Assembly: GCF_004342025.1 (NCBI RefSeq)
Contig: NZ_SLWN01000005.1
Span: 372,001 to 436,000, forward strand
Reading direction: 5' to 3'
Origin: Kribbella steppae
GTDB lineage: Bacteria > Actinomycetota > Actinomycetes > Propionibacteriales > Kribbellaceae
Length of the DNA: 64,000 bases
Both the position numbers and the translations under genes were made by a program. Below the pieces are notes generated by a model that worked only from the letters and a program-made list of their open reading frames with translations, ran no database searches and was not told the origin of the DNA. Every line of letters begins with the position of its first letter. The first letter of the stretch is position 1. Shown piece after piece: positions 1-7,833 of this stretch.

Positions 1-1123
1 CCTCGCGTACCAGGAGACCCAGGGCCGTATCGCCTCGCTCCTGTCCGAGTCGCTCACCGGCATCCGGACCATTGCAGCCGCCGGTACGACGTCCCGCGAG
101 GAACGACGCATCCTCCGTCTGCTGCCCGAGCTCCACAAGCAGGGTGTCGTGACCTGGCGCATCCTGGCCCGCTCCGGCGCGCAGGCGGCGGTCGTGGGTC
201 CGCTCGTGCTGGTCGCCGTACTGGCCGTCGGCGGTCTCCAACTCGTGGCCGGTCAGATCACTGCCGGCGAGCTGTTCGCCGCTTCCCAGTACGCGGTACT
301 CGGCGCCGGCCTGGGCAATCTGACCGGCGTGATCGGAGAGATCGCCCGAGCGCGCGCCGGTGTGCACAGGGCGGCCGACGTGTTGTCGACGGAGACCATC
401 GGGTACGGGACCTTGCCGATCCCGACCGGCCCCGGGCAGCTCACGTTCGACAGTGTCAGCGTGGTCGCGGGCGGGAATGTCCTGCTGGACAACGTGACTC
501 TCGACCTGCCCGGTGGTGCGACGGTGGCTGTCGTCGGTCCGACCGGCGCTGGCAAGTCGATATTTGCTGCGGTTGCCGCGCGGCTGCGTGACCCGTCGAT
601 CGGTCAGGTCTCGCTGGACGGCGTACCACTGCAGGCTGTCAGCCGGCGGGCGTTGCGCAGTGCGGTCGGGTGCGCATTCGAGCGCCCACAACTGGTCGGA
701 CGGACGATCGGAGAGGCGATCGAGCCGAGGGCCGTCAGCCCGGTGCGTACGTTGGCGGCCGCGCGTGCGACGCATGCGCACGACTTCGTCAGCCGGCTGC
801 CGGACGGGTACTTCACGTCGTTGCGCAAGGCACCGATGTCCGGTGGTGAGCGGCAACGGCTCGGGCTGGCGCGGGCCTGGTCGGCGAACCGACTGCTGGT
901 GCTGGACGACGCGACCTCGAGCCTCGACACGGCGACCGAACTGCAGATCAGCCGCACGCTGACCGAGGACCGGCACCACCGCACCCGGCTCATCATCACC
1001 CACCGTCCCGCAACCGCGGCCCGGGCCGACCTCGTCGTCTGGCTCGACCACGGTCAGGTCCGCGCTGTCGCACAGCACGCAGACCTCTGGCAGAACTCCT
1101 CCTACCGCGAGGTCTTCGGTTGA
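1..1123 (+). CDS. ABC transporter permease/ATP-binding protein, 5' truncated
   Basis: Open frame enters from the left edge in the phase of base 2 and ends at the TGA at 1121-1123, so the true start lies outside the window; the internal GTG at 149 is not the start. The visible part is the end of a transmembrane domain (a SLLSESLTGIRTI-type coupling segment near the edge, then two hydrophobic helices) followed by a nucleotide-binding domain with Walker A GPTGAGKS, signature MSGGERQR and Walker B LLVLDDAT, then a switch His in IITHRP. It overlaps the next ABC half-transporter by 3 bp (TTGA), so the two are very likely one heterodimeric exporter. The substrate cannot be told; no peptidase domain is visible, which argues against a LanT-type peptide exporter. 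Confidence 0.9.
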   Translation, partial: LAYQETQGRIASLLSESLTGIRTIAAAGTTSREERRILRLLPELHKQGVVTWRILARSGAQAAVVGPLVLVAVLAVGGLQLVAGQITAGELFAASQYAVLGAGLGNLTGVIGEIARARAGVHRAADVLSTETIGYGTLPIPTGPGQLTFDSVSVVAGGNVLLDNVTLDLPGGATVAVVGPTGAGKSIFAAVAARLRDPSIGQVSLDGVPLQAVSRRALRSAVGCAFERPQLVGRTIGEAIEPRAVSPVRTLAAARATHAHDFVSRLPDGYFTSLRKAPMSGGERQRLGLARAWSANRLLVLDDATSSLDTATELQISRTLTEDRHHRTRLIITHRPATAARADLVVWLDHGQVRAVAQHADLWQNSSYREVFG

Positions 1124-2817
1124 GACGCGAACTCTCGTACGGCGCCAGCGCACTCCGGAACCGGTCGAGCCTGAAACTGCTCGCGTGGTCGATTCCGGAG
1201 ATTCTGCCGACCGCGGTGTACGGCATCGCGGTCGCGCGGGCGACGGACAACTTCCTCGCCGGCCACGCCTGGCAAGGGATCGCGTGGCTCGGCGGTCTGG
1301 TCGCGGCCGCCGGCCTGGGATCAGCCGGCGCGAAGCAGGTCTACGGCCGGCTCGGCGATCTGGTCGAGCCGGTTCGGGATGATCTGGTACGACGGGTTGT
1401 CGCCGGCGCACTGCGCACGGGTGACGACAGTGCCGTGGCCCGGCTGAACCGGCAGGTCGAGATCGTCCGGGACACGTTCGCCGGCCTCGTCCTGGTGATC
1501 CGCAGTTTCGCGGTCACATTGTTCGGCGTACTGGCCGGCCTGTTGTCGCTGGCGCCGGTGGTCGCGGCGTTCGTCGTACCGCCGTTCCTGATCGGGTTCG
1601 CGTTGTCCCTGGCGGTCTTGGGGATGGCTGCGGATCGGGTCCGGGCGTCGTTGAAGGCCGACGAGGATCTGGCGTCCTCGGCGGGGATGGTGTTCGGCGG
1701 CGTACGGGACATCACGGCGAGCGGCACCCAGGAGTACGCCGAGCAGCTGGTCGGCGAGCCGATCGAGGCGCACGCGACGGCGGAGCGCGCACTGGCCAAG
1801 GTGGCCGCCCTCAGGACACTGTGTTTCGCGGTCGGTGGCTGGTTGCCGCTACTGATCCTGCTGGCGATCGGGCCGTGGCTGGTCGGGCGTGGGGTGAGCA
1901 CCGGCACGCTGCTCGGCGGGCTGACGTATGTGCTGATCGGTTTGCAGCCTGCGCTCAACACGGTGCTGAGTGCGTTGGGCGACAGCGGTCTGCGGTACGT
2001 GATCACGCTCGGGCGGATCCTGGACACGTCGGCGCCGGTCGAGCGACCGCGGCGGATCGACGTGGTGCAGGGGTATCAGGTGCGGATGCGCGCGTTGACC
2101 TTCGCGTACGGGCCCAACGCCGAGCCGGTGCTCGACAACCTCGAGCTGACGGTGGCCGAGGGCGAGCACCTCGCGGTGGTCGGGCCGAGCGGGATCGGCA
2201 AGTCGACCTTGGCCGGGCTGGTCTGCGGGATGCTCAAACCGACCCGCGGTCGGTTGCTGCTGGGCGACGTACCGCCGATTGACCTGACGACGGAGCGGTT
2301 GGCGGCGACGCGGGTGCTGATCCCGCAGGAGGCGTACGTGTTCAGCGGGTCCGTGCTGGACAACCTGATCTACTTGTTGCCTGATGCAACGATACTGGAA
2401 GTCGAAGAGGCCGTCGAGGCGATCGGCGCGGGCGGGTTGATCGAGCGGATCGGCGGATTGGCCGCGGACGTGAAGCCGGGTGAGTTGTCGGCCGGCGAGC
2501 GCCAGTTGATCGCACTCGTCCGCGCGTACCTGTCGCCGGCGCCCCTCGTCGTACTCGATGAGGCGACTTGCTTCCTGGATCCGGAGGCGGAACGACGGGC
2601 CGAGGAAGCCTTCGCCAAGCGGGGCGGCACGCTGATCGTGATCGCACACCGGATCAGCTCAGCCCTGCGTGCGCGGCGCATCCTGGTCCTGGACGGCAAC
2701 AAGGCGACCATCGGTACGCACGCCATGCTCATGCGAACGTCCCGCCAATACCGCGAACTCCACGGTCACTGGACCCCGACGACCGATCAGCGGCGTCAGA
2801 TCCAGCCGGCGTCCTGA
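1120..2817 (+). CDS. ABC transporter permease/ATP-binding protein (exporter half 2)
   Basis: A 565-residue fused half-transporter. Residues 1 to about 320 carry the hydrophobic transmembrane domain; the C-terminal NBD has Walker A GPSGIGKST, signature LSAGERQ, Walker B LVVLDEAT and the switch His in VIAHR. The TTG start overlaps the stop of the upstream half-transporter, which indicates translational coupling and a heterodimer. The NBD is more canonical (catalytic Glu after Walker B) than that of the partner, whose Walker B is followed by Asp; this asymmetry is common in heterodimeric exporters. The 3' end overlaps the convergent regulator gene by 22 bp. Substrate unknown. Confidence 0.9.
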   Translation: MRRELSYGASALRNRSSLKLLAWSIPEILPTAVYGIAVARATDNFLAGHAWQGIAWLGGLVAAAGLGSAGAKQVYGRLGDLVEPVRDDLVRRVVAGALRTGDDSAVARLNRQVEIVRDTFAGLVLVIRSFAVTLFGVLAGLLSLAPVVAAFVVPPFLIGFALSLAVLGMAADRVRASLKADEDLASSAGMVFGGVRDITASGTQEYAEQLVGEPIEAHATAERALAKVAALRTLCFAVGGWLPLLILLAIGPWLVGRGVSTGTLLGGLTYVLIGLQPALNTVLSALGDSGLRYVITLGRILDTSAPVERPRRIDVVQGYQVRMRALTFAYGPNAEPVLDNLELTVAEGEHLAVVGPSGIGKSTLAGLVCGMLKPTRGRLLLGDVPPIDLTTERLAATRVLIPQEAYVFSGSVLDNLIYLLPDATILEVEEAVEAIGAGGLIERIGGLAADVKPGELSAGERQLIALVRAYLSPAPLVVLDEATCFLDPEAERRAEEAFAKRGGTLIVIAHRISSALRARRILVLDGNKATIGTHAMLMRTSRQYRELHGHWTPTTDQRRQIQPAS

Positions 2818-3401
2818 GCCTTCCGGATCGCTTCGATGCGGCTGCGCGCGCCGGTCTTGGCGAGGATGCGGGACAGATAGTTGCGCACCGTGCCGGCGCT
2901 CAGGCTGAGGGTGCGGGCAATCTCCTGCGCGGTGGCACCAGTGGTGACTTGCCGCAGCACCTCGCACTCGCGATCCGTCAACGGATTGTCGCCCGCCTTC
3001 AACGCGGCCACTGCAAGGCGTACGTCGACCACCGGCAAGCCCTTCGCCACATCGCGAACCGCCTGCACCAGCTGGTCCGTCGTCGCATCCGTCGCGATCA
3101 GGCCGATCCGCGGAGCCTGCTTCACCAGGGCCAGGCTGGTCGCGGCGATCGCCTCGTGATCGATCAGGACGAGTACGCCGGGGCCGGTCAGCTTCCGGCA
3201 CAGGTCCTCGATTCGGATCCGCCCAGGCAGTTGTGGGTCGAGCAGTACGACGTGCGGCCGTCGCCCGGCCACGTGCAGGACGTCCTCCGAGCGGTCGAGC
3301 TCGGCCACCACGTCCAGATCGTTCTCCCTTGCCAGCACCGCGGCCAGTGCACCACGCACCAACGTGCCGCGATGGGCGAGAGCTACTCGGATCACCGCCA
3401 T
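2796..3401 (-). CDS. LuxR/NarL-type response regulator, orphan
   Basis: 201 residues: an N-terminal receiver-like domain (about 1-115) and a C-terminal LuxR helix-turn-helix (LTDRECEVLRQVTTGATAQE followed by SAGTVRNYLSRILAKTGARSR). The presumed phosphoacceptor Asp is kept in LLDPQLPG, but the acidic pair normally found after the first beta strand is replaced by ALAHRG, so Mg-dependent phosphorylation may be weak or absent. No histidine kinase gene is adjacent. ATG at 3401 is preceded by a G-rich ribosome site. Convergent and overlapping with the ABC exporter, so a regulatory link to it is only a guess. Confidence 0.85.
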   Translation of the reverse strand: MAVIRVALAHRGTLVRGALAAVLARENDLDVVAELDRSEDVLHVAGRRPHVVLLDPQLPGRIRIEDLCRKLTGPGVLVLIDHEAIAATSLALVKQAPRIGLIATDATTDQLVQAVRDVAKGLPVVDVRLAVAALKAGDNPLTDRECEVLRQVTTGATAQEIARTLSLSAGTVRNYLSRILAKTGARSRIEAIRKAQDAGWI

Positions 3402-3829
3402 GCCCCCATCACATCCGTCGCCTCATCCGCCGGCCGCCGCCACGAATCCGACATCCGGACGGCGGTGCCCGTGTTTCATCAACGAGTCAATCGCCCAGAT
3501 GACACGCCCGACGGGGGTCGGAGGGTGGAAACCGGGCTGTTTCGGACGTGTGACTACCCGTGTCGGGCCACCCTCAAACGAGCCACTGCGGAGCGGGAAA
3601 CCGTTCTGTTGTTGGGGTTTCGGTTCGTCAAGGCGACAAAAAAACCGGGGCAGATTCGGTGAATGGTCTTGCGCTACCGGCCGAGGTCGCACAGGATGAC
3701 TCAGGTCGCGTCGTTACCGTGGCGTGACCATTCGGACGCTGTCCTGTGACCTGCCCGAATGCCCCCTCCCCTGCACGGGGGGTCTGGTGAGTTACCACCA
3801 TGCCCTAGCTCACGAGGAGCGCACTTCTG
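3402..3829. other. Gene-free regulatory region upstream of the LysM-Rpf gene
   Basis: No convincing ORF. Visible items are a run of seven A near 3640, an MtrA-like repeat at 3713-3728 (separate entry), further GTGACC and GTTACC half-sites near 3746 and 3790, and a short C5/G5 stem (3762-3766 with 3777-3781). The length of more than 400 bases suggests a long 5' UTR or multiple promoters for the downstream cell-wall hydrolase. I looked for the c-di-AMP riboswitch known upstream of such genes and did not find its hallmark strings. Confidence 0.5.
3713..3728. promoter_or_regulatory. MtrA-like box upstream of LysM-Rpf gene
   Basis: GTTAC-N6-GTGAC, a direct repeat with the spacing described for actinobacterial MtrA sites, located about 100 bp before the start of a LysM/Rpf gene. 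Rpf and peptidoglycan hydrolase genes are established MtrA targets in corynebacteria and streptomycetes. The assignment rests on motif and context only. Confidence 0.45.
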
Positions 3830-4444
3830 ATGTCCAAAGCACGACATGCGCGCCCCCGGCGAAGTACCCGCCGGGTGGCCCGGACCCTCACGATCGCCGG
3901 CCTCGGGGCCGGTATCACCGCCGCCGGCGCGGGCGCGGCCTTCGCGACCGACTACACGGTCAAGCCCGGCGACACCCTCTCCGAGATCGCTCAGGCCAAC
4001 GGTGCCGACTGGCATGAGCTGGCAGAGCTCAACAACCTCAAGGACCCCGATCTGATCCTGATCGGGCAGACCCTGTCGCTGGACGGTGTGAAGAAGGCCA
4101 CCGCCCCGCGCAAGGCGACCGCGAAGAAGGTCGAGACCAGGAAGGTCCGCAAGACCGAGCGCAAGGTGCGCACCAACCGCTCCGACGACCGCCCCGCGAC
4201 GAGCGTGAACATGAGTGCCGCCTGGAGGAAGGTCGCGCAGTGCGAGTCCGGTGGTAACCCGCGGGCGGTGAACCCGGCCGGCTACTACGGGCTGTTCCAG
4301 TTCGACCTGCAGACCTGGCGCAGCGTCGGCGGCTCCGGCAACCCGGCGAAGGCGTCGGCGGCCGAGCAGCTGATGCGCGCGAAGAAGCTGTACTCCCAGC
4401 GCGGCGCCCAGCCGTGGCCGGTGTGCGGCCGCTTCCTGCGCTGA
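3830..4444 (+). CDS. LysM domain resuscitation-promoting factor-like transglycosylase
   Basis: 204-residue secreted protein. Residues 1-40 form a Sec signal (Arg-rich N region, hydrophobic core, AFA|T cleavage). A LysM domain follows (DYTVKPGDTLSEIA to LIGQTLSL, about 41-85), then a Lys/Arg/Thr-rich linker and a C-terminal Rpf/lysozyme-like domain (WRKVAQCESGGNP, YYGLFQF, ending AQPWPVCG). The Glu in CESGG is the expected catalytic acid, and the two Cys probably form the conserved disulfide. Expected role: cleavage of peptidoglycan glycan strands at the cell wall, affecting growth resumption. GAGGAG 9 nt before the ATG is a good ribosome site. Domain order is LysM then Rpf, the reverse of some streptomycete Rpf proteins. 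Confidence 0.93.
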   Translation: MSKARHARPRRSTRRVARTLTIAGLGAGITAAGAGAAFATDYTVKPGDTLSEIAQANGADWHELAELNNLKDPDLILIGQTLSLDGVKKATAPRKATAKKVETRKVRKTERKVRTNRSDDRPATSVNMSAAWRKVAQCESGGNPRAVNPAGYYGLFQFDLQTWRSVGGSGNPAKASAAEQLMRAKKLYSQRGAQPWPVCGRFLR

Positions 4445-4454
4445 CACAGTCCAA

Positions 4455-4498
4455 CCGGTCGGTGCGGCGGTAGACCGTCCTCCCGTCGTACCGACCGG
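4455..4498 (+). terminator. Hairpin terminator after LysM-Rpf gene
   Basis: Perfect 9-bp inverted repeat CCGGTCGGT (4455-4463) with ACCGACCGG (4490-4498), starting 11 bases after the stop codon. There is no T-tract, as is usual in high-GC actinobacteria. It also lies 130 bases beyond the end of the convergent methyltransferase gene. Confidence 0.6.
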
Positions 4499-4628
4499 CC
4501 TCAGCACCAACAGCCACCACGGCAAGCCGTGGCGGCGAGTAGTCAGCTGCCGTTTGGCGCCTCCCACCCCTCGTGGCGGGTTAGTGCGCAACTCATCCGT
4601 GATCGCGATGGGTGGGGGGCACCAGACG

Positions 4629-5279
4629 TCAGCTGCGGGTGAGCACGAGCATCTCGTTGGCGCCCACCTGGAACTCGTACGGCACCTTGCGGACCTCCCA
4701 GGTGATGCCGTCCAGCGCCGCCAGCAACTCCGGCAGATAGGGCACCGGCTCACCGGCACCCTGCATCACCAACGGGAAGATGCGGACCTCGCGGTTGCTG
4801 ACGCGGATCAACTCGCGCAGCGGCGCGAGGTGCCAGTCCCGGTCGTACTTGTCGGCCCAGGTGAACAACAGGTGCGAGCACAGCACCAGCTCGAAGCGCC
4901 TGTCCCCGAAGGGCAGTTCCGGCAGCCCGGCCGCGACATAACGCTCGGGCGCCACCGACACGTCCTGCAGGAAGGTGTCGGCCGCCTCGATCCTGAACTG
5001 GTCCTTCCGCTCCGGCGACCCGTACCAGTGCCAGACGAAGCTTCCCGAGTGCTCGTCGACGATCCCGGCGGTTGCGGGCAGGCTCCGCCGGACCGTGTCC
5101 ACCAGTTCGGCGGGCTCGAGCTCGTACGCCGGATCGGCGGCGATCGCGTCGACACCACGGGCGGCGGCTTCGGCGGTGAAGCCCGCACCACCCGCACAGC
5201 AGTCGAGGATGGACTCAGGGAGTTCGGTCAGGTCGAACATCGCTTCGTACTCGGCGTACGAGCGAGAGGTCACCAGCAC
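4629..5279 (-). CDS. Class I SAM-dependent methyltransferase
   Basis: About 216 residues from the GTG at 5279 (an in-frame GTG at 5273 is also possible). The longer open frame upstream overlaps the Pr6Pr gene and is not needed. Motif I is ILDCCAGGAGFT (SAM-binding glycine loop) and a GLPELPFGDRRFELVLCSHLLF segment corresponds to motifs IV-V of Rossmann methyltransferases. It starts 5 bases after the stop of the upstream membrane-protein gene, so the two are co-transcribed. Substrate not deducible. Confidence 0.8.
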   Translation of the reverse strand: MLVTSRSYAEYEAMFDLTELPESILDCCAGGAGFTAEAAARGVDAIAADPAYELEPAELVDTVRRSLPATAGIVDEHSGSFVWHWYGSPERKDQFRIEAADTFLQDVSVAPERYVAAGLPELPFGDRRFELVLCSHLLFTWADKYDRDWHLAPLRELIRVSNREVRIFPLVMQGAGEPVPYLPELLAALDGITWEVRKVPYEFQVGANEMLVLTRS

Positions 5280-5284
5280 GGGTC

Positions 5285-5926
5285 TTACCTTTCGACGGTT
5301 GTCTTCCGGTACAACCGGCGATCGAGGGAGGTGGCCCCGGCCGCCAGAACCAGGAACAGTATCGCGACCAGCAGACAGTTCAGCAGCACCCGTGGATAAC
5401 CGTGCTCGGTGACGTCGACGAACGGGTACGGATAGAACCCGACGAACTCGCCGCGGACCAGCGTGAACACCAGCCACAGCAGCGGAAACACCAGCGACCA
5501 GGCAACGACACGCGGATCGGTCCGCCCGCGCGGCCCGAACAGCAGCCAGCCCAGTACGCCGACCACCGGCGCGGCCGTGTGCAGCAGGAAGTTCGCGACC
5601 GCCGCCCACCCGGACAACTCATCCAGCGACGCGAGCGCCACGTGGTAGACGATCCCGGTCACTGCGATGCACAGGACCCCGTTCAGCCGCAAGACCCGGA
5701 ACACCAGGCCCTGCGGCCGATCCGGCTGCAGTGCGAGCATCAGCGCCGTACCACCGAGCAACAGGTTCGACTGGATGGTGAAGTACGCGAACACGTTGAA
5801 CACCCGGTCCGGGTTGTCCCGGAAGAACCCATCGTTCCCGTTCGCCGTCACGCTCACCTGCACCACGATGCCCACCGCCACGATCAGCGCGGTCAACCCC
5901 GCCCAACTACGCCCCGTCGTCGTCAT
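5285..5926 (-). CDS. Pr6Pr-family integral membrane protein
   Basis: 213 residues with about six hydrophobic helices. Features fitting the Pr6Pr (FAR-17a/AIG1-like) family are FNVFAYFTIQSNLL, GIVYHVAL, FLLHTAAPVVGVLGW and the PYPFVDV segment. The family has no firmly known function in bacteria. I place the start at the ATG 5926, not the longer frame, because TACATT lies exactly 6 nt upstream, which fits a leaderless transcript. It lies immediately upstream of the methyltransferase gene in the same direction. Confidence 0.8.
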   Translation of the reverse strand: MTTTGRSWAGLTALIVAVGIVVQVSVTANGNDGFFRDNPDRVFNVFAYFTIQSNLLLGGTALMLALQPDRPQGLVFRVLRLNGVLCIAVTGIVYHVALASLDELSGWAAVANFLLHTAAPVVGVLGWLLFGPRGRTDPRVVAWSLVFPLLWLVFTLVRGEFVGFYPYPFVDVTEHGYPRVLLNCLLVAILFLVLAAGATSLDRRLYRKTTVER

Positions 5927-5932
5927 GAACGC

Positions 5933-5938
5933 AATGTA
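5933..5938 (-). promoter_or_regulatory. -10 box of leaderless Pr6Pr gene
   Basis: On the minus strand TACATT is followed by six bases and the ATG at 5926. TANNNT-N6-ATG is the usual arrangement of leaderless genes in actinobacteria. Confidence 0.5.
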
Positions 5939-5966
5939 CGACGACGAGACACTGGACACTGGGACC

Positions 5967-6515
5967 TCAGACGGACTCCTTCTCCTTCTCGCGAGCCTCG
6001 GCGCCGTCGAAGGTGTAGCTGAAGGAGACGATGGCGTCGATCACCAGCACGATGGTCCACGTCCAGGCCGGGCCGAGCAGAGCGTCGTACCCCTGACCGG
6101 AGAGGACGCCGAGGCCGAGCATGATGCCGGTGCCGACGGCGTACGCGAGCAGGTGGCGGAACCAGCCGGCACGCTCGCGGCGGGCCCGCTCCGGACCACC
6201 CTTCGGCGGCTTCACCGGACGCGGCGCACCGGCCATGAAGTGCGCGGCCCACTTGTCCGCCCATTTCAGCGTCTGGTGCCCGAAGCCGACACTGACGCCG
6301 ATGAAGATCGCGGCCAGTGAGTGCTTGAACGACGGCTCGCCGCCGCGCTGGATGTCGATCACGCTGGCAACCAGCATCACCACATCGACCAGCGGTACGC
6401 CGGCCAGCAGCACCATCCCCGCCTTCGGCAGCCGGAGCAGATAGCGCGTCGCCAGGCCGGCGGCGAGCAGGACCCAGAACCCGATCTCACACGCAGCGAT
6501 GACAGCGAGCAACAC
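5967..6515 (-). CDS. Membrane protein of unknown function, TetR-controlled
   Basis: 182 residues, four to five predicted transmembrane helices: two or three in residues 1-85 and two in 115-175. A cytosolic basic loop (GGPERARRERAG) lies in the middle and a charged EAREKEKE tail at the C-terminus. I do not recognise the family. It is divergent from a TetR-type regulator with a tandem operator in the 78-base gap, so it is probably the main target of that regulator, as with many TetR-efflux pairs. It is too short for a classical drug exporter. Confidence 0.75.
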   Translation of the reverse strand: MLLAVIAACEIGFWVLLAAGLATRYLLRLPKAGMVLLAGVPLVDVVMLVASVIDIQRGGEPSFKHSLAAIFIGVSVGFGHQTLKWADKWAAHFMAGAPRPVKPPKGGPERARRERAGWFRHLLAYAVGTGIMLGLGVLSGQGYDALLGPAWTWTIVLVIDAIVSFSYTFDGAEAREKEKESV

Positions 6516-6541
6516 AGCGGTTCACCCTCCCGAGATTTATT

Positions 6542-6583
6542 CAGCACGACCGTGTTACAACCGACTCTAACACGGCTGTGCTA
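6542..6583. promoter_or_regulatory. TetR operator between divergent genes
   Basis: Inverted repeat of 16-base arms, CAGCACGACCGTGTTA (6542-6557) and TAACACGGCTGTGCTA (6568-6583), 13 of 16 paired, with a 10-base spacer. Each arm is itself a partial dyad CAC-N4-GTG, so the site may hold two repressor dimers. It occupies the gap between the membrane-protein and regulator genes and can silence both. Confidence 0.75.
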
Positions 6584-6593
6584 AAAAGGACAC

Positions 6594-7193
6594 GTGCCGA
6601 AGATCGTCGACCACGAGACCCGCCGCGAGGAGATCGCCGAAGCGCTCTGGCGGGTGGTCCGTCGGGACGGGATCCGGGCCGCCTCGGTCCGGACCATCGC
6701 CGCCGAGGCCGGCTGGTCCGCGGGCGCGGTCCGCTACTACTTCCCGGACCAGGCGGGCCTGCTCAGCTTCGCGATGGACCTGGTCTTCCGCCGGGTGACC
6801 GAGCGGATCAGTGCGCTGAGCCCGAAGGGCAGCGCGACCGCGGTCGCACTGCGCTATCTCGAGGAGGCGCTGCCGCTCGACGAGGAGCGCCGCGCCGAGT
6901 TCGACGTCTGGATGGCCTTCATGGCCCAGGCCCAGGCCGAGTCGGACGCCGGCAGCCTGCACGAACACGTCGACAAGGTGCACGACGGACTGCGTTCTCT
7001 GTGCGAATCCCTGATGCGGGCATTGTCCGATTCCGGCGTTCTGGGGAAGGATCTCGAACTCCCCCGGGAAATCGAACGTTTACATGCCCTGATCGACGGC
7101 CTCGCCCTGCACGCGGCGATCCAGCCGGACCGCTCCACCCCGGCCCGGGTCCGGCAGATCCTGCGCCATCACATCGAGACCCTGCTGGCCTGA
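6594..7193 (+). CDS. TetR/AcrR family transcriptional regulator
   Basis: 199 residues. The N-terminal TetR helix-turn-helix is clear (ASVRTIAAEAGWSAGAVRYY, about 33-52), and the C-terminal ligand-binding half resembles the BetI-type (TetR_C_6) fold. GTG start with AAGGA 6 nt upstream. It reads divergently from the membrane-protein gene ending at 5967, and the operator between them suggests autoregulation plus control of that gene. The ligand is unknown. Confidence 0.9.
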   Translation: MPKIVDHETRREEIAEALWRVVRRDGIRAASVRTIAAEAGWSAGAVRYYFPDQAGLLSFAMDLVFRRVTERISALSPKGSATAVALRYLEEALPLDEERRAEFDVWMAFMAQAQAESDAGSLHEHVDKVHDGLRSLCESLMRALSDSGVLGKDLELPREIERLHALIDGLALHAAIQPDRSTPARVRQILRHHIETLLA

Positions 7194-7285
7194 AACCCCT
7201 TACAAACGGAGCTTTTCGGTCCGGGGAACGACAAGTTTCACCGAGACCGGACTAAAACCTCGCCAGGCGTGGCACGATCACCAGC

Positions 7286-7798
7286 ATGGAATCCGAGGGG
7301 GTGATCGTCGTCAGTGGAATCAGGGCGGCCGGGAAGTCGACGGTCTCGCAATTACTGGCCGAGAGATTCCAGTACGGCGTCCACCTCCGCGGCGATGTGT
7401 TCCGCCGGATGATCGTCAGCGGACAGGCCTCGATGGCCGACGACAGCGCCGCGGCCCAACGGCAACTCCAGTTGCGCTACCGGCTCGCCTGTCAGGCCGC
7501 CGACGGGTATGCCGATGCCGGTTTCACCGTGATCCTGCAGGACGTCGTGATCGGCGAACTGCTGCGCGAGTTCCTCGACGGAATCCGGACCAGACCGCGC
7601 TACCTCGTCGTCCTCACGCCGCGCCCCGAGGTCATCTCGAGCCGGCTCGGTGGAGCGCATCACCTGGTCGACGAGCTCGACTACGAACTGCACGCATTCA
7701 CCCCGCGCCGCGGCCTCTGGCTCGACAACTCCGACCTGTCCGCCGGCGAAACCGTCGACGCGATCCTGGGCCGCCTCGACGAGGCACGCTTCGAGTGA
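7286..7798 (+). CDS. P-loop small-molecule kinase (AAA/zeta-toxin-like)
   Basis: 170 residues with an N-terminal P-loop GIRAAGKST (Walker A, residues 11-19), a conserved Asp after strand 2 (LRGDVFRRM) and a long helical middle part. This architecture fits chloramphenicol/aminoglycoside-phosphotransferase-like and zeta-toxin-like P-loop kinases, which phosphorylate small molecules or nucleotide sugars. The substrate is not inferable. It stands alone between the TetR gene and the molybdoenzyme gene; ATG start. Confidence 0.75.
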   Translation: MESEGVIVVSGIRAAGKSTVSQLLAERFQYGVHLRGDVFRRMIVSGQASMADDSAAAQRQLQLRYRLACQAADGYADAGFTVILQDVVIGELLREFLDGIRTRPRYLVVLTPRPEVISSRLGGAHHLVDELDYELHAFTPRRGLWLDNSDLSAGETVDAILGRLDEARFE

Positions 7799-7833
7799 TG
7801 ACCAGAGAGGCTACCCAAGGGTAGTTTGGCTGG

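Noticed and set aside
1..2817. ABC exporter as the transporter for the LanM product
   Set aside because: It lies about 20 kb away with several unrelated operons between, and no C39 peptidase domain is visible in the part within the window.
3402..3829. c-di-AMP (ydaO) riboswitch upstream of LysM-Rpf gene
   Set aside because: Such riboswitches often precede these genes, but the conserved GGGGTGAATC and AGCTAACC blocks are missing; only loose G-rich similarity is present.
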